From an uncultured Myxococcales bacterium (GTDB taxonomy: Bacteria; Myxococcota_A; UBA9042): 63,174 nucleotides of DNA. Shown here one piece after another: positions 1-8,134 of this stretch. The stretch's first letter is position 1, and each line of letters starts with the position of its first letter. Location: positions 1 to 63,174 of the forward strand of contig CALENB010000328.1 of the NCBI GenBank assembly GCA_937910235.1. Direction: 5' to 3'. Both the position numbers and the translations under genes were made by a program. The notes beneath the pieces are model-generated. The model was not told the origin of the DNA. It saw nothing but the letters and a program-made list of their open reading frames with translations, and ran no database searches.

Positions 1-55
1 GTGTTCGCGAGACTGCCTAGTCTACCGTCATGGACGAAACGATGATCGAGGCCCC

Positions 56-955
56 TTATTGCACCATCAGCTCAGCCATCCGCAGCGCGGCGGACGTCAT
101 GATGTCCAGGTTACCGGCATACTTCGGCAGCCAATCCCCGGCGCCCTCAACCTCGAGCAGCACGGTGACTTTCAATCCATCAAACGGGGCTTCTCCGGGC
201 ATGCAGAGGCCTTCGATCGCGTCGATGACCGGCGGTTGCACGAGTCGATACCCCGGCACATAGCTGGCGACCTGGGCGACGGCGTCGTCAATCGCGTCCC
301 GCACGGCGTTCGGGTCGGCGTGCGCCATGAGCAGATACACCGTGTCGCGCATAAGCAGCGGCGGCTCTGCCGGGTTGAGCACGATAATCGCTTTGCCCCG
401 CCCGGCCCCACCCACCTGCTCAATCGCGCGAGCCGTCGTCTGGGTGAACTCATCGATGTTCGCTCGCGTCCCCGGACCCGCAGACCGACTCGAGATGCTC
501 GCCACGATCTCCGCGTAACGCACCGCCGCGACCTGGCTCGCCGCCCAGACAATCGGGATCGTCGCCTGACCACCGCACGTGACCATGTTCACGTTGCGCG
601 CGCCGCGATGCGCGTCGAGGTTGGCGATTGGCACGCAGTAGGGCCCCACCGCCGCCGGCGTCAGGTCGACCGCGAGCTTGCCGTGCGCCGCCAACACCTC
701 GGCGTGATGCAGGTGCGCCGTCGCCGAGGTCGCGTCAAACACCACCGCGATGTCGGCCCAGTCTGGCGAGGCGACCAGCCCCGCGATCCCAGCGCTCGTC
801 GTCGGCACGCCAAGCGCCTGCGCCCGCGCCAAACCAGGGCTCTCCGCGTCGATCCCAGCCATCATGGCCAGCTCGAGCGATGCTGAGCGCTGCACCTTCA
901 TCATCAGATCGGTGCCGATATTCCCGCTACCCAAAATCGCAACACGCGTCGCCAT
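56..955 (-). CDS. mhpF: Acetaldehyde dehydrogenase (acylating)
   Basis: This 299-residue protein is the CoA-acylating acetaldehyde dehydrogenase that ends meta-cleavage pathways, converting acetaldehyde, NAD+ and CoA to acetyl-CoA. The N-terminal Rossmann glycine motif (GSGNIG, residues 9-14) is followed by the family active site [12 protein letters not shown], with the catalytic cysteine near residue 127. The length matches the DmpF/MhpF/BphJ family. The ATG at 955 has a purine-rich GGGGG four bases upstream. In this family the enzyme normally pairs with 4-hydroxy-2-oxovalerate aldolase. No aldolase starts in the 55 bases left downstream, so it would lie beyond the window if present. The gene is 66 bases behind the FAD oxidoreductase gene and on the same strand. 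Confidence 0.95.
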   Translation of the reverse strand: MATRVAILGSGNIGTDLMMKVQRSASLELAMMAGIDAESPGLARAQALGVPTTSAGIAGLVASPDWADIAVVFDATSATAHLHHAEVLAAHGKLAVDLTPAAVGPYCVPIANLDAHRGARNVNMVTCGGQATIPIVWAASQVAAVRYAEIVASISSRSAGPGTRANIDEFTQTTARAIEQVGGAGRGKAIIVLNPAEPPLLMRDTVYLLMAHADPNAVRDAIDDAVAQVASYVPGYRLVQPPVIDAIEGLCMPGEAPFDGLKVTVLLEVEGAGDWLPKYAGNLDIMTSAALRMAELMVQ

Positions 956-1021
956 GGAACCCCCAAAAACAGCGCGTAGAGCGCGCCGTCATGACCCGTG
1001 CACACCAAGCGCGCGGCCGCC

Positions 1022-2644
1022 TCAACCCGCGTGCCGAGGCAACTTGCGGAGATACCGCATGGTACCGACAGGCTCAGCGGCGACCGCTGCCATCAAGCCC
1101 CCCATCATCGCCCCGATCACCCCGACGCTGGTGATCTCACTTCCCGCGAAATACAGGCGTTTGATCGGGCTCGCCGGCCGCAGCGCGTCCACCGCGAACC
1201 GCTCCGGCGTCGGCTCAATGCCGTAGATCGACCCCTTCATCGGCCGGCAGAAGGTGTCCGTCGAGAGCGGCGTCGACAGCTCGACGTAATCGACCATCCC
1301 GCGCAGGCCCGGCATATGGGTCAACAGCTGCTCCAACAACACCGCCTGCATCTTGGCCTTGAACGCGTCGTAGTCGTCGCCGCGCTTGCGCCACTTGCTG
1401 TCCTCCCACTGCGTGAAGGTCTGCCACGGCACAAACGTCACGACCTCGCCAGTGTGGCGCACCTCTGGGCCGGGGTCGTGGTGGGGGTCTTTGAGGGACG
1501 GGAAGCTGCAATACAGGATGTCCGCCGTGGCGAGGTTGTCGGGATCGGAGACGTCCCAGGCCTCGAAGTCGAGACTCCACGTGTCGTAGAACCACTTGTT
1601 GGCGGAGCCGGCGCCCGCGGTCGTGATGTCGCCTTTGAAGCCAATATACAGGCAGACGTGCGCAGAGGCCGGGCGCAGCTCAGCGACCTCTTGGGCCCAC
1701 GGCTGCTGCTGAACGCGACCGGGCAGCAACCTTCGCACCGTCGACTGCACCCCGGCCGCGCTGATGATTTGCTTGGCGTGAAAGGTCTGACCGTCCTTGA
1801 GGCGCACGCCCACGGCGGTGTCGCCGTTCAGGAGGATCTCCGCCACGTCGGCCATCGTCATCGTCCAGCCGCCGGCGTCAGCGACGGTCTGCAACAGCGT
1901 CTCTGCGATGACCCCCGAGCCACCAATTGGGTAGTACCCGCCATACCAGAAGTGTTTCACCACCAACGCCTGCATCACCCACGACGAGCGCGATGGGATC
2001 GAGCCGTAGTAGCCCCACTGCGCCGCGAAGACCATCTGCAGCTTGGGGTTGTCGGTCAGCTCCTCGATGACGGCCTTCGTCGTCCGGCTGAAGTCGACGT
2101 CCGTCTTCTTGCCCGGCAAAAAACCGCTGACAAAGTCGAGTTTTCGCGGCAACGCGCGGCGCAGGTAGTAGCTCTGCATCTCCTGGCAGGTGAGCCGCAC
2201 GAGGCTCAGGTAGCCGTCGATGGCCGCCTCTTCGTCGGGAAACGCGGCGACGAGGTTCTCGCGAAAGGTGTCTTTGTCGTTGGGGAAGTCGATCCGCAGC
2301 TGCTCGGGGAAGTGGAACTCGTCGTAGACCGGACCAAGCGACGCCCACTGCAGCTTGCCGTCGGTGAGCGCGTGCAGGATGCGGCCGGGCTGGCTGCGGG
2401 TGGTGACCTCGCCCACAGCGTGGACCCCGACATCCCAGAGATAGCCTTTGCGTTTGAAGGTGTGGGTGAAGCCGCCCGGCACATAATGTTGCTCCAGGAC
2501 GAGGACCTTCTTGCCCTGTTTGGCGAGCAGCGCGGCGGCCGTCATGCCGCCCATGCCCGAGCCGATGACGACCGTGTCGAAGGCGACGTCTTCCGGTGCG
2601 CGGCGGCTCCACGGCAGCGTGCTGCGTTTGGTGTGCGTGCTCAT
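1022..2644 (-). CDS. FAD-dependent oxidoreductase, phytoene desaturase/retinol saturase type
   Basis: This 540-residue flavoprotein has the dinucleotide-binding motif GSGMGG at residues 28-33 and the ribose-binding acidic residue at the end of the second strand (VLVLEQ). The following HYVPGGFTHTF segment is typical of the CrtI/carotene isomerase/all-trans-retinol 13,14-reductase superfamily. The C-terminal half has the FAD-contact segment LYFAGSEITSVGVIGAMMGG. The substrate cannot be read from sequence: carotenoids, retinoids or another polyunsaturated lipid are all possible, and no other carotenoid gene is nearby. The ATG has an AGGAG five bases upstream. It sits among meta-pathway genes but has no obvious role in that pathway. 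Confidence 0.85.
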   Translation of the reverse strand: MSTHTKRSTLPWSRRAPEDVAFDTVVIGSGMGGMTAAALLAKQGKKVLVLEQHYVPGGFTHTFKRKGYLWDVGVHAVGEVTTRSQPGRILHALTDGKLQWASLGPVYDEFHFPEQLRIDFPNDKDTFRENLVAAFPDEEAAIDGYLSLVRLTCQEMQSYYLRRALPRKLDFVSGFLPGKKTDVDFSRTTKAVIEELTDNPKLQMVFAAQWGYYGSIPSRSSWVMQALVVKHFWYGGYYPIGGSGVIAETLLQTVADAGGWTMTMADVAEILLNGDTAVGVRLKDGQTFHAKQIISAAGVQSTVRRLLPGRVQQQPWAQEVAELRPASAHVCLYIGFKGDITTAGAGSANKWFYDTWSLDFEAWDVSDPDNLATADILYCSFPSLKDPHHDPGPEVRHTGEVVTFVPWQTFTQWEDSKWRKRGDDYDAFKAKMQAVLLEQLLTHMPGLRGMVDYVELSTPLSTDTFCRPMKGSIYGIEPTPERFAVDALRPASPIKRLYFAGSEITSVGVIGAMMGGLMAAVAAEPVGTMRYLRKLPRHAG

Positions 2645-3002
2645 GGGCGCTCCTAGGCGGTGTCTGTGGGAGGCGGCGACGATCGAGGCGGACTGCGGGA
2701 GTGACCGTTGTACCGGACGAAGCGGTCGAAATCACCTGGGCCGCGTCGGATCGCCCTCAGCGCTGGACGGTGCGACAGCGGGCAGATCGGGCCAGCGGTC
2801 GCCCGAAAGCCAACGTCCGGCGCCCTGATACGCTCGATTCGGGGCGCCTGTCGCGGCAACCGACCCGGAGGAGTTGTGCGCTTCGACCAAGCTAGGATCG
2901 CCTGGTGCCAGCGCTGCATCACCGCGCCCATCACCGACGCCCGCGGCCTGGCGCACGCGCGGCAAGCGCACCGACCCGCAGCGAGGTGACCGGCGCTGCC
3001 AG
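2645..3002. other. Intergenic region without a recognised gene
   Basis: These 358 bases separate the phosphatase gene from the FAD oxidoreductase gene on the minus strand. The minus-strand Shine-Dalgarno sequence of the oxidoreductase lies at its left edge. A 37-codon plus-strand frame from GTG 2877 has a GGAGGA just upstream, but its translation looks like no protein I know. I see no RNA gene or clear terminator. Confidence 0.5.
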
Positions 3003-4163
3003 CTACTTCGCGATCACCACCGAAGCGCCCTCAACCACGAGCACCTGGGCCAGACCGCCGTAGTGCTTGGAGATGCCGACGTCGATCCGCCACACCAGCC
3101 CACCGCAGACCGAGTTGATGCCCTTGGACTGCACCGTGTGCGCCACGACCATGCGTTTGACGTGCAGCGCAGCCAACGCCTGAGCGGCGAGCTTGCAGTC
3201 CTCAGCGTCCACATCGAGGGAGTAGTGCCGGCTCCACACGGGCGACGTCTCGCTGGAGATGCTCTGCGGCGCCGGCGCTTGGTTGTTCATCCAGGCGCTG
3301 ATCTCCTGATTGATCTTGGCGATGCCATACGTCACGTGCTGCGGCAAGACGCCGCCGTGCACGAAGACCGTGTCGCCGATGACCTGAATCGTGTTGTGGC
3401 CCGCCAGCAGCTTCGCGTACGGCCCACCGGGACGCAGCGCCGAGACGCGGCCGCGCTGATGCGGCGCGAACTTTCCGAGCAGCGCGTCGTTGGGCACGTG
3501 CGGCACGTCCGCGAAGTCCAGCCAGCCGCCTGGCGTCACGTAACCGAACTGCTGCGCGACGTTCATCGTCTCGTGGTTGCCGTTCAGCACATGCAGCGCG
3601 CCGCCCGCTTGATGCGCTTGGTCCGCGACGCTGTCGAGCAACAGCAGGATCGCCTTCTCGCCGTCGCCGCGGTCGAGCTGGTCGCCGACCTGCACCACAA
3701 CGAGCTTGCCGCCAATCCAGTGGTCTGCGTCGTCGATCGCCCCGGCCAGCTTCAAGACCGCCCGTGTCGCGGTGATGTCGCCGTGCAGGTCACCGATCGC
3801 GACGATCTTTGGGACGCCGGGCAAGACCGCGGGCTGCGGGATCGGGCGCGGCGGACGGGCCGCGCGACGTCTGCCAGCGGCGTCAGGGCTGCCGGCGCCT
3901 CCTGAGTCGACGTCAGCCCCGGCAGCCCGAGGCGCAGCGCTACCCTGGGCGGTGTCAGCGTCTGTGAGGGCCGTGGTGGCGACGGTGTCATCCGAGTCCA
4001 CAACGGCCGTCGGTGGCGTCACAGGCCCCGCGCAGCCGAGCGACGCCGTGAACCCGACGCACAGCGCCGCCAACAGCGGGCTCAGCCACGACAGGCGGGG
4101 CTGAGGCGGCGCGACCGGAGCGGCGACGGAGAGGCCGTGCAGACGGGAGATTAGCGCTGTCAC
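3003..4163 (-). CDS. Shewanella-like (PPP-family) metallophosphatase lipoprotein
   Basis: This 386-residue protein has a signal peptide with lipobox ASLGC (lipidated Cys44), a low-complexity Ala/Asp/Thr linker and a catalytic metallophosphoesterase domain from about residue 115. The PPP signature motifs are complete and in order: GDLHGD near residue 125, GDQLDRG and GNHE, with a C-terminal H-containing metal-site segment (VVAHTVQSKG). These match bacterial Shewanella-like protein phosphatases, so a lipid-anchored periplasmic phosphoesterase is likely; protein phosphatase activity is inferred from the family. The start is GTG, two bases after the stop of the repeat lipoprotein gene. Its likely Shine-Dalgarno GAGG lies inside that upstream gene, which suggests translational coupling. 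Confidence 0.85.
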   Translation of the reverse strand: MTALISRLHGLSVAAPVAPPQPRLSWLSPLLAALCVGFTASLGCAGPVTPPTAVVDSDDTVATTALTDADTAQGSAAPRAAGADVDSGGAGSPDAAGRRRAARPPRPIPQPAVLPGVPKIVAIGDLHGDITATRAVLKLAGAIDDADHWIGGKLVVVQVGDQLDRGDGEKAILLLLDSVADQAHQAGGALHVLNGNHETMNVAQQFGYVTPGGWLDFADVPHVPNDALLGKFAPHQRGRVSALRPGGPYAKLLAGHNTIQVIGDTVFVHGGVLPQHVTYGIAKINQEISAWMNNQAPAPQSISSETSPVWSRHYSLDVDAEDCKLAAQALAALHVKRMVVAHTVQSKGINSVCGGLVWRIDVGISKHYGGLAQVLVVEGASVVIAK

Positions 4164-4165
4164 CG

Positions 4166-6769
4166 CTACTTCACCTCAAGCTGGTCGATGATGATCTGCT
4201 GGGTCGTAGGCAGGTCCGCATACGCCGGGTTATAGCCCGACACGGTGACCCGATACGTGCCAGGGAAGACGTCGCCGGTGAAGCTAAAGTCGTGTGGCGT
4301 GTCGTTGCAGCTCCGCGCGAACTCAAACGAATAGCCCTTCTTCACCTCGCTAAACCGCACGCGCATGTACTTGCTGCTCGAGCTCGCAGTGCAGTACTGA
4401 CCGAACTTCGGCGTCGCGCCGTTGAGCGTCACCCACCCCGCGACGGCGACGGTGGTGACGTTGAGCAAGATGCCGGAGGTCGCCTTCGTCAGCGTCAGCT
4501 CGTCGTAGAGCACCTGCTGTGTCGTCGGCAGATTGGCGTAGGCCGCGTTGTACCCCGCCACAGCGACGGTATAGGTGCCCGGAAACACGCTGCCTTCGAA
4601 CGTGAAGTCATGCGGCGAGCTGCTGCAGGCTCGCGTGAACTCAAAGGAGTAGCCCTTCTTCACTTCGGTGAAGCGCACGCGCAGGTACTTGCTGCTCGAG
4701 TTCGCCGTGCAGTACTGCCCGAACGTCGGTTTGGCGCCATTGAGCGTCACCACGCCGGAGACCGGGACGGTCGTCACGTTCAGCAAGATCCCCGATGTCG
4801 CCTTGGTCAGCGTCAGGTCGTCGTACAGGGTCTGAAGCGTCGTGGGCAGGTCTGCGTAGGCGGCGTTATAGCCCGACACGCTGACGCGATAGGTGCCCGG
4901 AAAGACGTCGCCCTCGAAGGTGAAGTCATGCGGCGAACTGTTGCAGGCCCGCGTAAACTCGAAGCTGTAGCCCTTCTTCACCTCGTCAAACCGCACGCGC
5001 AGGTACTTGCTGCTCGAGGTCGCCGTGCAGTACTGGCCAAACTTCGGCTTGACGCCGTTGAGCGTCACAACGCCGGAGAGGGGCACTGTCGTCACATTGA
5101 GCTGGATCCCAGACGTCACCTTGGTCAGCGTCAGCTCGTCGTACAACACCTGCTGCGTCGTGGGCAGGTTGGCGTAGGCCGCGTTGTAGCCCGACACCGT
5201 GACGCGATAGGTGCCTGGAAACACGCTGCCTTCAAACGTAAAGTCATGCGGCGAGCTGCTGCAGGCCCGCGTGAACTCGAAGGAATAGCCCTTCTTCACC
5301 TCGGTGAAGTGCACACGCAGGTACTTGCTGCTCGAGTTCGCCGTGCAGTACTGGCCAAACTGCGGCTTGGCGCCGTTGAGCGTCACCACGCCAGACACCG
5401 GCACGGTCGTCACGTTAAGCAAGATGCCGGACGTCGCCTTCGTGAGCGTCAGCTTGTCGTACAAGATCTGCAGCGTCGTCGGCAGATCCGCGTAGGCGGG
5501 GTTGTAGCCCGACACGGTGACGGGATAGGTGCCCGGAAACACGCTGCCTTCGAACGTAAAGTCATGCGGCGAGCTGTTGCACGACCGCGTGAACTCAAAG
5601 GAATAGCCCTTGGTGGTCTCGTCGAATCGCACCCGCATGTACTTGCTGCTTGAGGTCGCCGTGCAGTACTGGCCAAACGCCGGTTTCGCGCCGTTGAGCT
5701 TCACCACACCCGAGATCGGCACGGTCGTGACGTTGAGCGCGATGCCCGACGTCGCCTTCGAGAGCTTCAGCGCGTCGTACAGCACCTGCTCAGTCGTCGG
5801 CAAGTCGGCGTAGGCGGCGTTGTAGCCCGACACAGAGACGCGGTACGTGCCCGGAAATACGCTGCCTTCGAAGGTGAAGTCATGCGGCGAGCTGTTGCAG
5901 GCGCGCGTGAATTCGAACGAATAGCCCTTCTTGACCTCGGAGAACCGCACCCGCAGATATTTGCTGCTCGAGCTCGCGGTGCAGTACTGACCGAACTTTG
6001 GCTTGGCGCCGTTGAGGGTCACCAAGCCCGAGATCGGCACCGACACCATGTTCAGCTTGAGCTGCGTGAGGTCGCCGCCCGCGCAGACGCCCACGCCGCT
6101 GCAATTGAAGCCCGTGGGGCAGCCAACGTCGCAGGTCGGGCAGACGCCACAATTCAGCGCGCCGCCGCAGCCATCGTCGACGCTGCCGCAGGTCGCGCCC
6201 AGCTGTGCGCAGCTCTGCGGTTGGCAGACACACTGGTTGGCGCTGCAGGCCTGATTTGCGGCGCAGGAGCCGCATGACTGCGTGCCGCCGCAGCCGTCCG
6301 TCGCTGTGCCGCACGCCGCGCCCACCGCTTGGCAGGTCTTGTTCTGGCACACCGCCGTCGAGCACGTATTGCCCGCGCCGCAGTTGGTGCCGGTCGGGCA
6401 GGTGCCGCAGGTGAGCGTGCCGCCGCAGCCGTCGGGCAGCGTGCCGCACACAGCCGCCGCGCTGGCGCAGGTCTTGGCCACACAGCCACCGTCCGTGGCG
6501 CCGGCGGTGGTGTCGGTACCGGTCGACCCACCCGTGTCGCCAGTGCTGACGCCGTCGCCCGTAGCCACCGCGTCGCCAGCGCCGCCGCCGTCGAACGGGA
6601 AGTACGTGCCGGGTGCGCCGCCGCCGCCGCCGGCGGAGCTGCCGCACGCGCCGAGGGCGAGCGCGCCGATGCTGGCCGCGAGCAGCTGCGCCCAGCGCGG
6701 CGGGGTCCCACCCCGTCGCGGGTAGGTGGGCGAACATGGCAGGAGGGCGGATTGGCGTAGCGCAGACAT
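4166..6769 (-). CDS. Lipoprotein with cysteine-rich head and six 106-residue repeats
   Basis: This protein has 867 residues from the ATG at 6769, chosen because GAGG lies six bases upstream; an in-frame extension further upstream lacks such a site. Residues 1-42 form a lipoprotein signal ending LALGAC. A Gly/Asp/Thr linker follows, then about 130 residues of three cysteine modules of the form CGxxxDGCGGxxxCGxC. From about residue 235 to the end come six tandem repeats of about 106 residues. Each carries a VSGxVTLNGxxPxFGQYC core, SSPHDFTFEGxVFPGTY and SGYNxAYADLPTT. The SGxVTLNG...FPGTYxVTVSGY pattern resembles carboxypeptidase-regulatory-like beta-sandwich repeats. A surface, binding or structural role is likely but the ligand is unknown. 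The gene lies between the hydratase and the phosphatase and is closely followed by the latter. Confidence 0.85.
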   Translation of the reverse strand: MSALRQSALLPCSPTYPRRGGTPPRWAQLLAASIGALALGACGSSAGGGGGAPGTYFPFDGGGAGDAVATGDGVSTGDTGGSTGTDTTAGATDGGCVAKTCASAAAVCGTLPDGCGGTLTCGTCPTGTNCGAGNTCSTAVCQNKTCQAVGAACGTATDGCGGTQSCGSCAANQACSANQCVCQPQSCAQLGATCGSVDDGCGGALNCGVCPTCDVGCPTGFNCSGVGVCAGGDLTQLKLNMVSVPISGLVTLNGAKPKFGQYCTASSSSKYLRVRFSEVKKGYSFEFTRACNSSPHDFTFEGSVFPGTYRVSVSGYNAAYADLPTTEQVLYDALKLSKATSGIALNVTTVPISGVVKLNGAKPAFGQYCTATSSSKYMRVRFDETTKGYSFEFTRSCNSSPHDFTFEGSVFPGTYPVTVSGYNPAYADLPTTLQILYDKLTLTKATSGILLNVTTVPVSGVVTLNGAKPQFGQYCTANSSSKYLRVHFTEVKKGYSFEFTRACSSSPHDFTFEGSVFPGTYRVTVSGYNAAYANLPTTQQVLYDELTLTKVTSGIQLNVTTVPLSGVVTLNGVKPKFGQYCTATSSSKYLRVRFDEVKKGYSFEFTRACNSSPHDFTFEGDVFPGTYRVSVSGYNAAYADLPTTLQTLYDDLTLTKATSGILLNVTTVPVSGVVTLNGAKPTFGQYCTANSSSKYLRVRFTEVKKGYSFEFTRACSSSPHDFTFEGSVFPGTYTVAVAGYNAAYANLPTTQQVLYDELTLTKATSGILLNVTTVAVAGWVTLNGATPKFGQYCTASSSSKYMRVRFSEVKKGYSFEFARSCNDTPHDFSFTGDVFPGTYRVTVSGYNPAYADLPTTQQIIIDQLEVK
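4169..6058 (-). repeat. Six tandem 318-base coding repeats
   Basis: A block recurs with a period of 318 bases through the 3' three quarters of the repeat lipoprotein gene. For example, the GCAGTACTG core is at 4391 and again at 4709. Five units are full length and the last is 300 bases. The units are very similar at DNA level, which indicates duplication or homogenisation by recombination. Single substitutions in the repeats are mostly conservative. Confidence 0.95.
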
Positions 6770-6858
6770 AGAGAACCTCACGTTTCGGACGCGGACCGTG
6801 CCGAAAAACGTGTGGTAATTCAATCGAAAGGTTCCCGGCGACGGGTCAACGGCGGCGC

Positions 6859-7644
6859 CTACTGGCAGCGAAACCCGCAGCGGCCGATGCGCGCGATGTC
6901 GACTTCAAGCCAATCGCCCGGATCCAAGGGCGTCGGCGGCCCGAGGGCGCCGGACAACACCAGATCGCCGGCCAGCAGCGGCGTGCCCAGCGTGCCGAGC
7001 GTGTTCGCCAGCCACACGACCGCGTGCACCGGGTTGCCGAGGCAGGCCGCGCCCGCGCCCGTCGAGATGACGCGGCCCCGCTTGCGCAGCGCCATGCCCA
7101 CCAAGCCAAGCTCTAGGTCCTCGATAGACACCGGCGTCGTCCCGAGCACAAAGCGACCGCTGCTGGCGTTGTCCGCGACCGTGTCGGCAAACGTGATCTT
7201 CCAGTTCGCGATGCGCGAATCGATCACCTCGATGGCCGGCAGCACAAAGTCCGTCGCTGACAGCACGTCGGCGACCGTCACGCCAGGGCCGATGAGGTCG
7301 TCGCCCAGCACAAACGCGATCTCTCCCTCCGCGCGTGGCTGTAGCAGACCATCGAGGCGCAGCAGGCCACCGTCTGGTATCTCCATCGTGTTGAGCAGCC
7401 CACCGAAGTCAGGCCGGTCGACGCCGAGCCAGCGCTGGATGGCGTCGCTCGTCAGGCCAACTTTTCGCCCGACAATCCGCGCGCCCAGCTCCACGCGCCG
7501 CGACAGGTTGATGCTCTGAATGGCGTAGGCGTCCGTCGTTGAGATGACCGCCTCATCGCCCACGAGCGGGGCGCAGGCGGTGCGGGTCTGCTCGGCCTGC
7601 CACAGCCGTTCGGCGAGACCCGCGCGGTGGCGATCACTGAGCAT
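6859..7644 (-). CDS. dmpE: 2-oxopent-4-enoate hydratase
   Basis: This 261-residue enzyme hydrates 2-oxopent-4-enoate to 4-hydroxy-2-oxovalerate in the meta-cleavage lower pathway. The blocks QPRAEGEIAFVL, DSRIANWKITFADTVADNAS and STGAGAACLGNPV match the DmpE/XylJ/MhpD hydratases. They fit these better than the related 4-oxalocrotonate decarboxylase (DmpH/XylI), which has a different sequence at those blocks. The ATG at 7644 is chosen because GGAG lies six bases upstream; a TTG four codons earlier is the alternative. The start overlaps the end of the RidA gene by 11 bases, so the two are very likely co-translated. Confidence 0.93.
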   Translation of the reverse strand: MLSDRHRAGLAERLWQAEQTRTACAPLVGDEAVISTTDAYAIQSINLSRRVELGARIVGRKVGLTSDAIQRWLGVDRPDFGGLLNTMEIPDGGLLRLDGLLQPRAEGEIAFVLGDDLIGPGVTVADVLSATDFVLPAIEVIDSRIANWKITFADTVADNASSGRFVLGTTPVSIEDLELGLVGMALRKRGRVISTGAGAACLGNPVHAVVWLANTLGTLGTPLLAGDLVLSGALGPPTPLDPGDWLEVDIARIGRCGFRCQ

Positions 7645-8086
7645 GATTGGCTCCAAGAGGTTGGTAGGCGACGACCTTGAGCTCGACCAGCAGGTTCGGA
7701 TGCGGCAGCTGATGCACCGCCACCGTGGTGCGAGTCGGCCCCGTCTGCGCGTCGAAGAACGTGTTGTAGACCGCGTTGAAGCCCGGATAATCGGCCATAT
7801 CGACGAGAAAAACGGTGCAATCGACGACCTCAGCCAGCGACGCCCCGGCGCGCGCGAGGATCGTTGAGATGTTGGTGAGGACGGCGCGGGCCTGCGCGTC
7901 GATGTCTGTGACGACCCGCACCACCGCGCCGGCGGCGTCGCGCTCGAGGATCACACCGGCGTGGCTGTCATCGGCCCGCCGCGAGGAGACACCGCTGACG
8001 AAGATGAAGTCGCCCGCCCGTCGCGCGTGCGGATAGTTCGCCAGCGCACCAGCGCGGTCGGCCAAAATGTAGGGGGTCGTGGTCAT
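7634..8086 (-). CDS. amnD: RidA-family 2-aminomuconate deaminase
   Basis: This 150-residue RidA/YjgF-family protein is close in pattern to 2-aminomuconate deaminases. It has YPHARRAGDFIFVSGVSSRR near the N-terminus and TTVAVHQLPHPNLLVE near the C-terminus, blocks I recall from AmnD/NbzE proteins and not from housekeeping RidA. That activity releases ammonia from 2-aminomuconate to give 4-oxalocrotonate. Its position between a semialdehyde dehydrogenase and an oxopentenoate hydratase fits degradation of 2-aminophenol or of 3-hydroxyanthranilate (kynurenine route). The ring-cleavage dioxygenase and 4-oxalocrotonate decarboxylase needed to complete the route are not in the window. The assignment rests on remembered family motifs. 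Confidence 0.8.
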   Translation of the reverse strand: MTTTPYILADRAGALANYPHARRAGDFIFVSGVSSRRADDSHAGVILERDAAGAVVRVVTDIDAQARAVLTNISTILARAGASLAEVVDCTVFLVDMADYPGFNAVYNTFFDAQTGPTRTTVAVHQLPHPNLLVELKVVAYQPLGANHAQ

Positions 8087-8134
8087 GCAACGTCCGTCTC
8101 AGGGTGGTTCGTGGAAGGGTGGTTCGTGGCGGGC

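Noticed and set aside
998-2656. Long plus-strand open frame of 552 codons opposite the FAD oxidoreductase
   Set aside because: It mirrors a clearly conserved minus-strand gene. High GC content keeps antisense frames open, and its translation is Arg/His-rich without motifs.
2877-2989. 37-codon plus-strand frame with GGAGGA in front
   Set aside because: The ribosome-site spacing is too short and the translation is not protein-like.
4169-6058. CRISPR-like regular repetition
   Set aside because: The 318-base units are contiguous coding sequence in one frame with no spacers.
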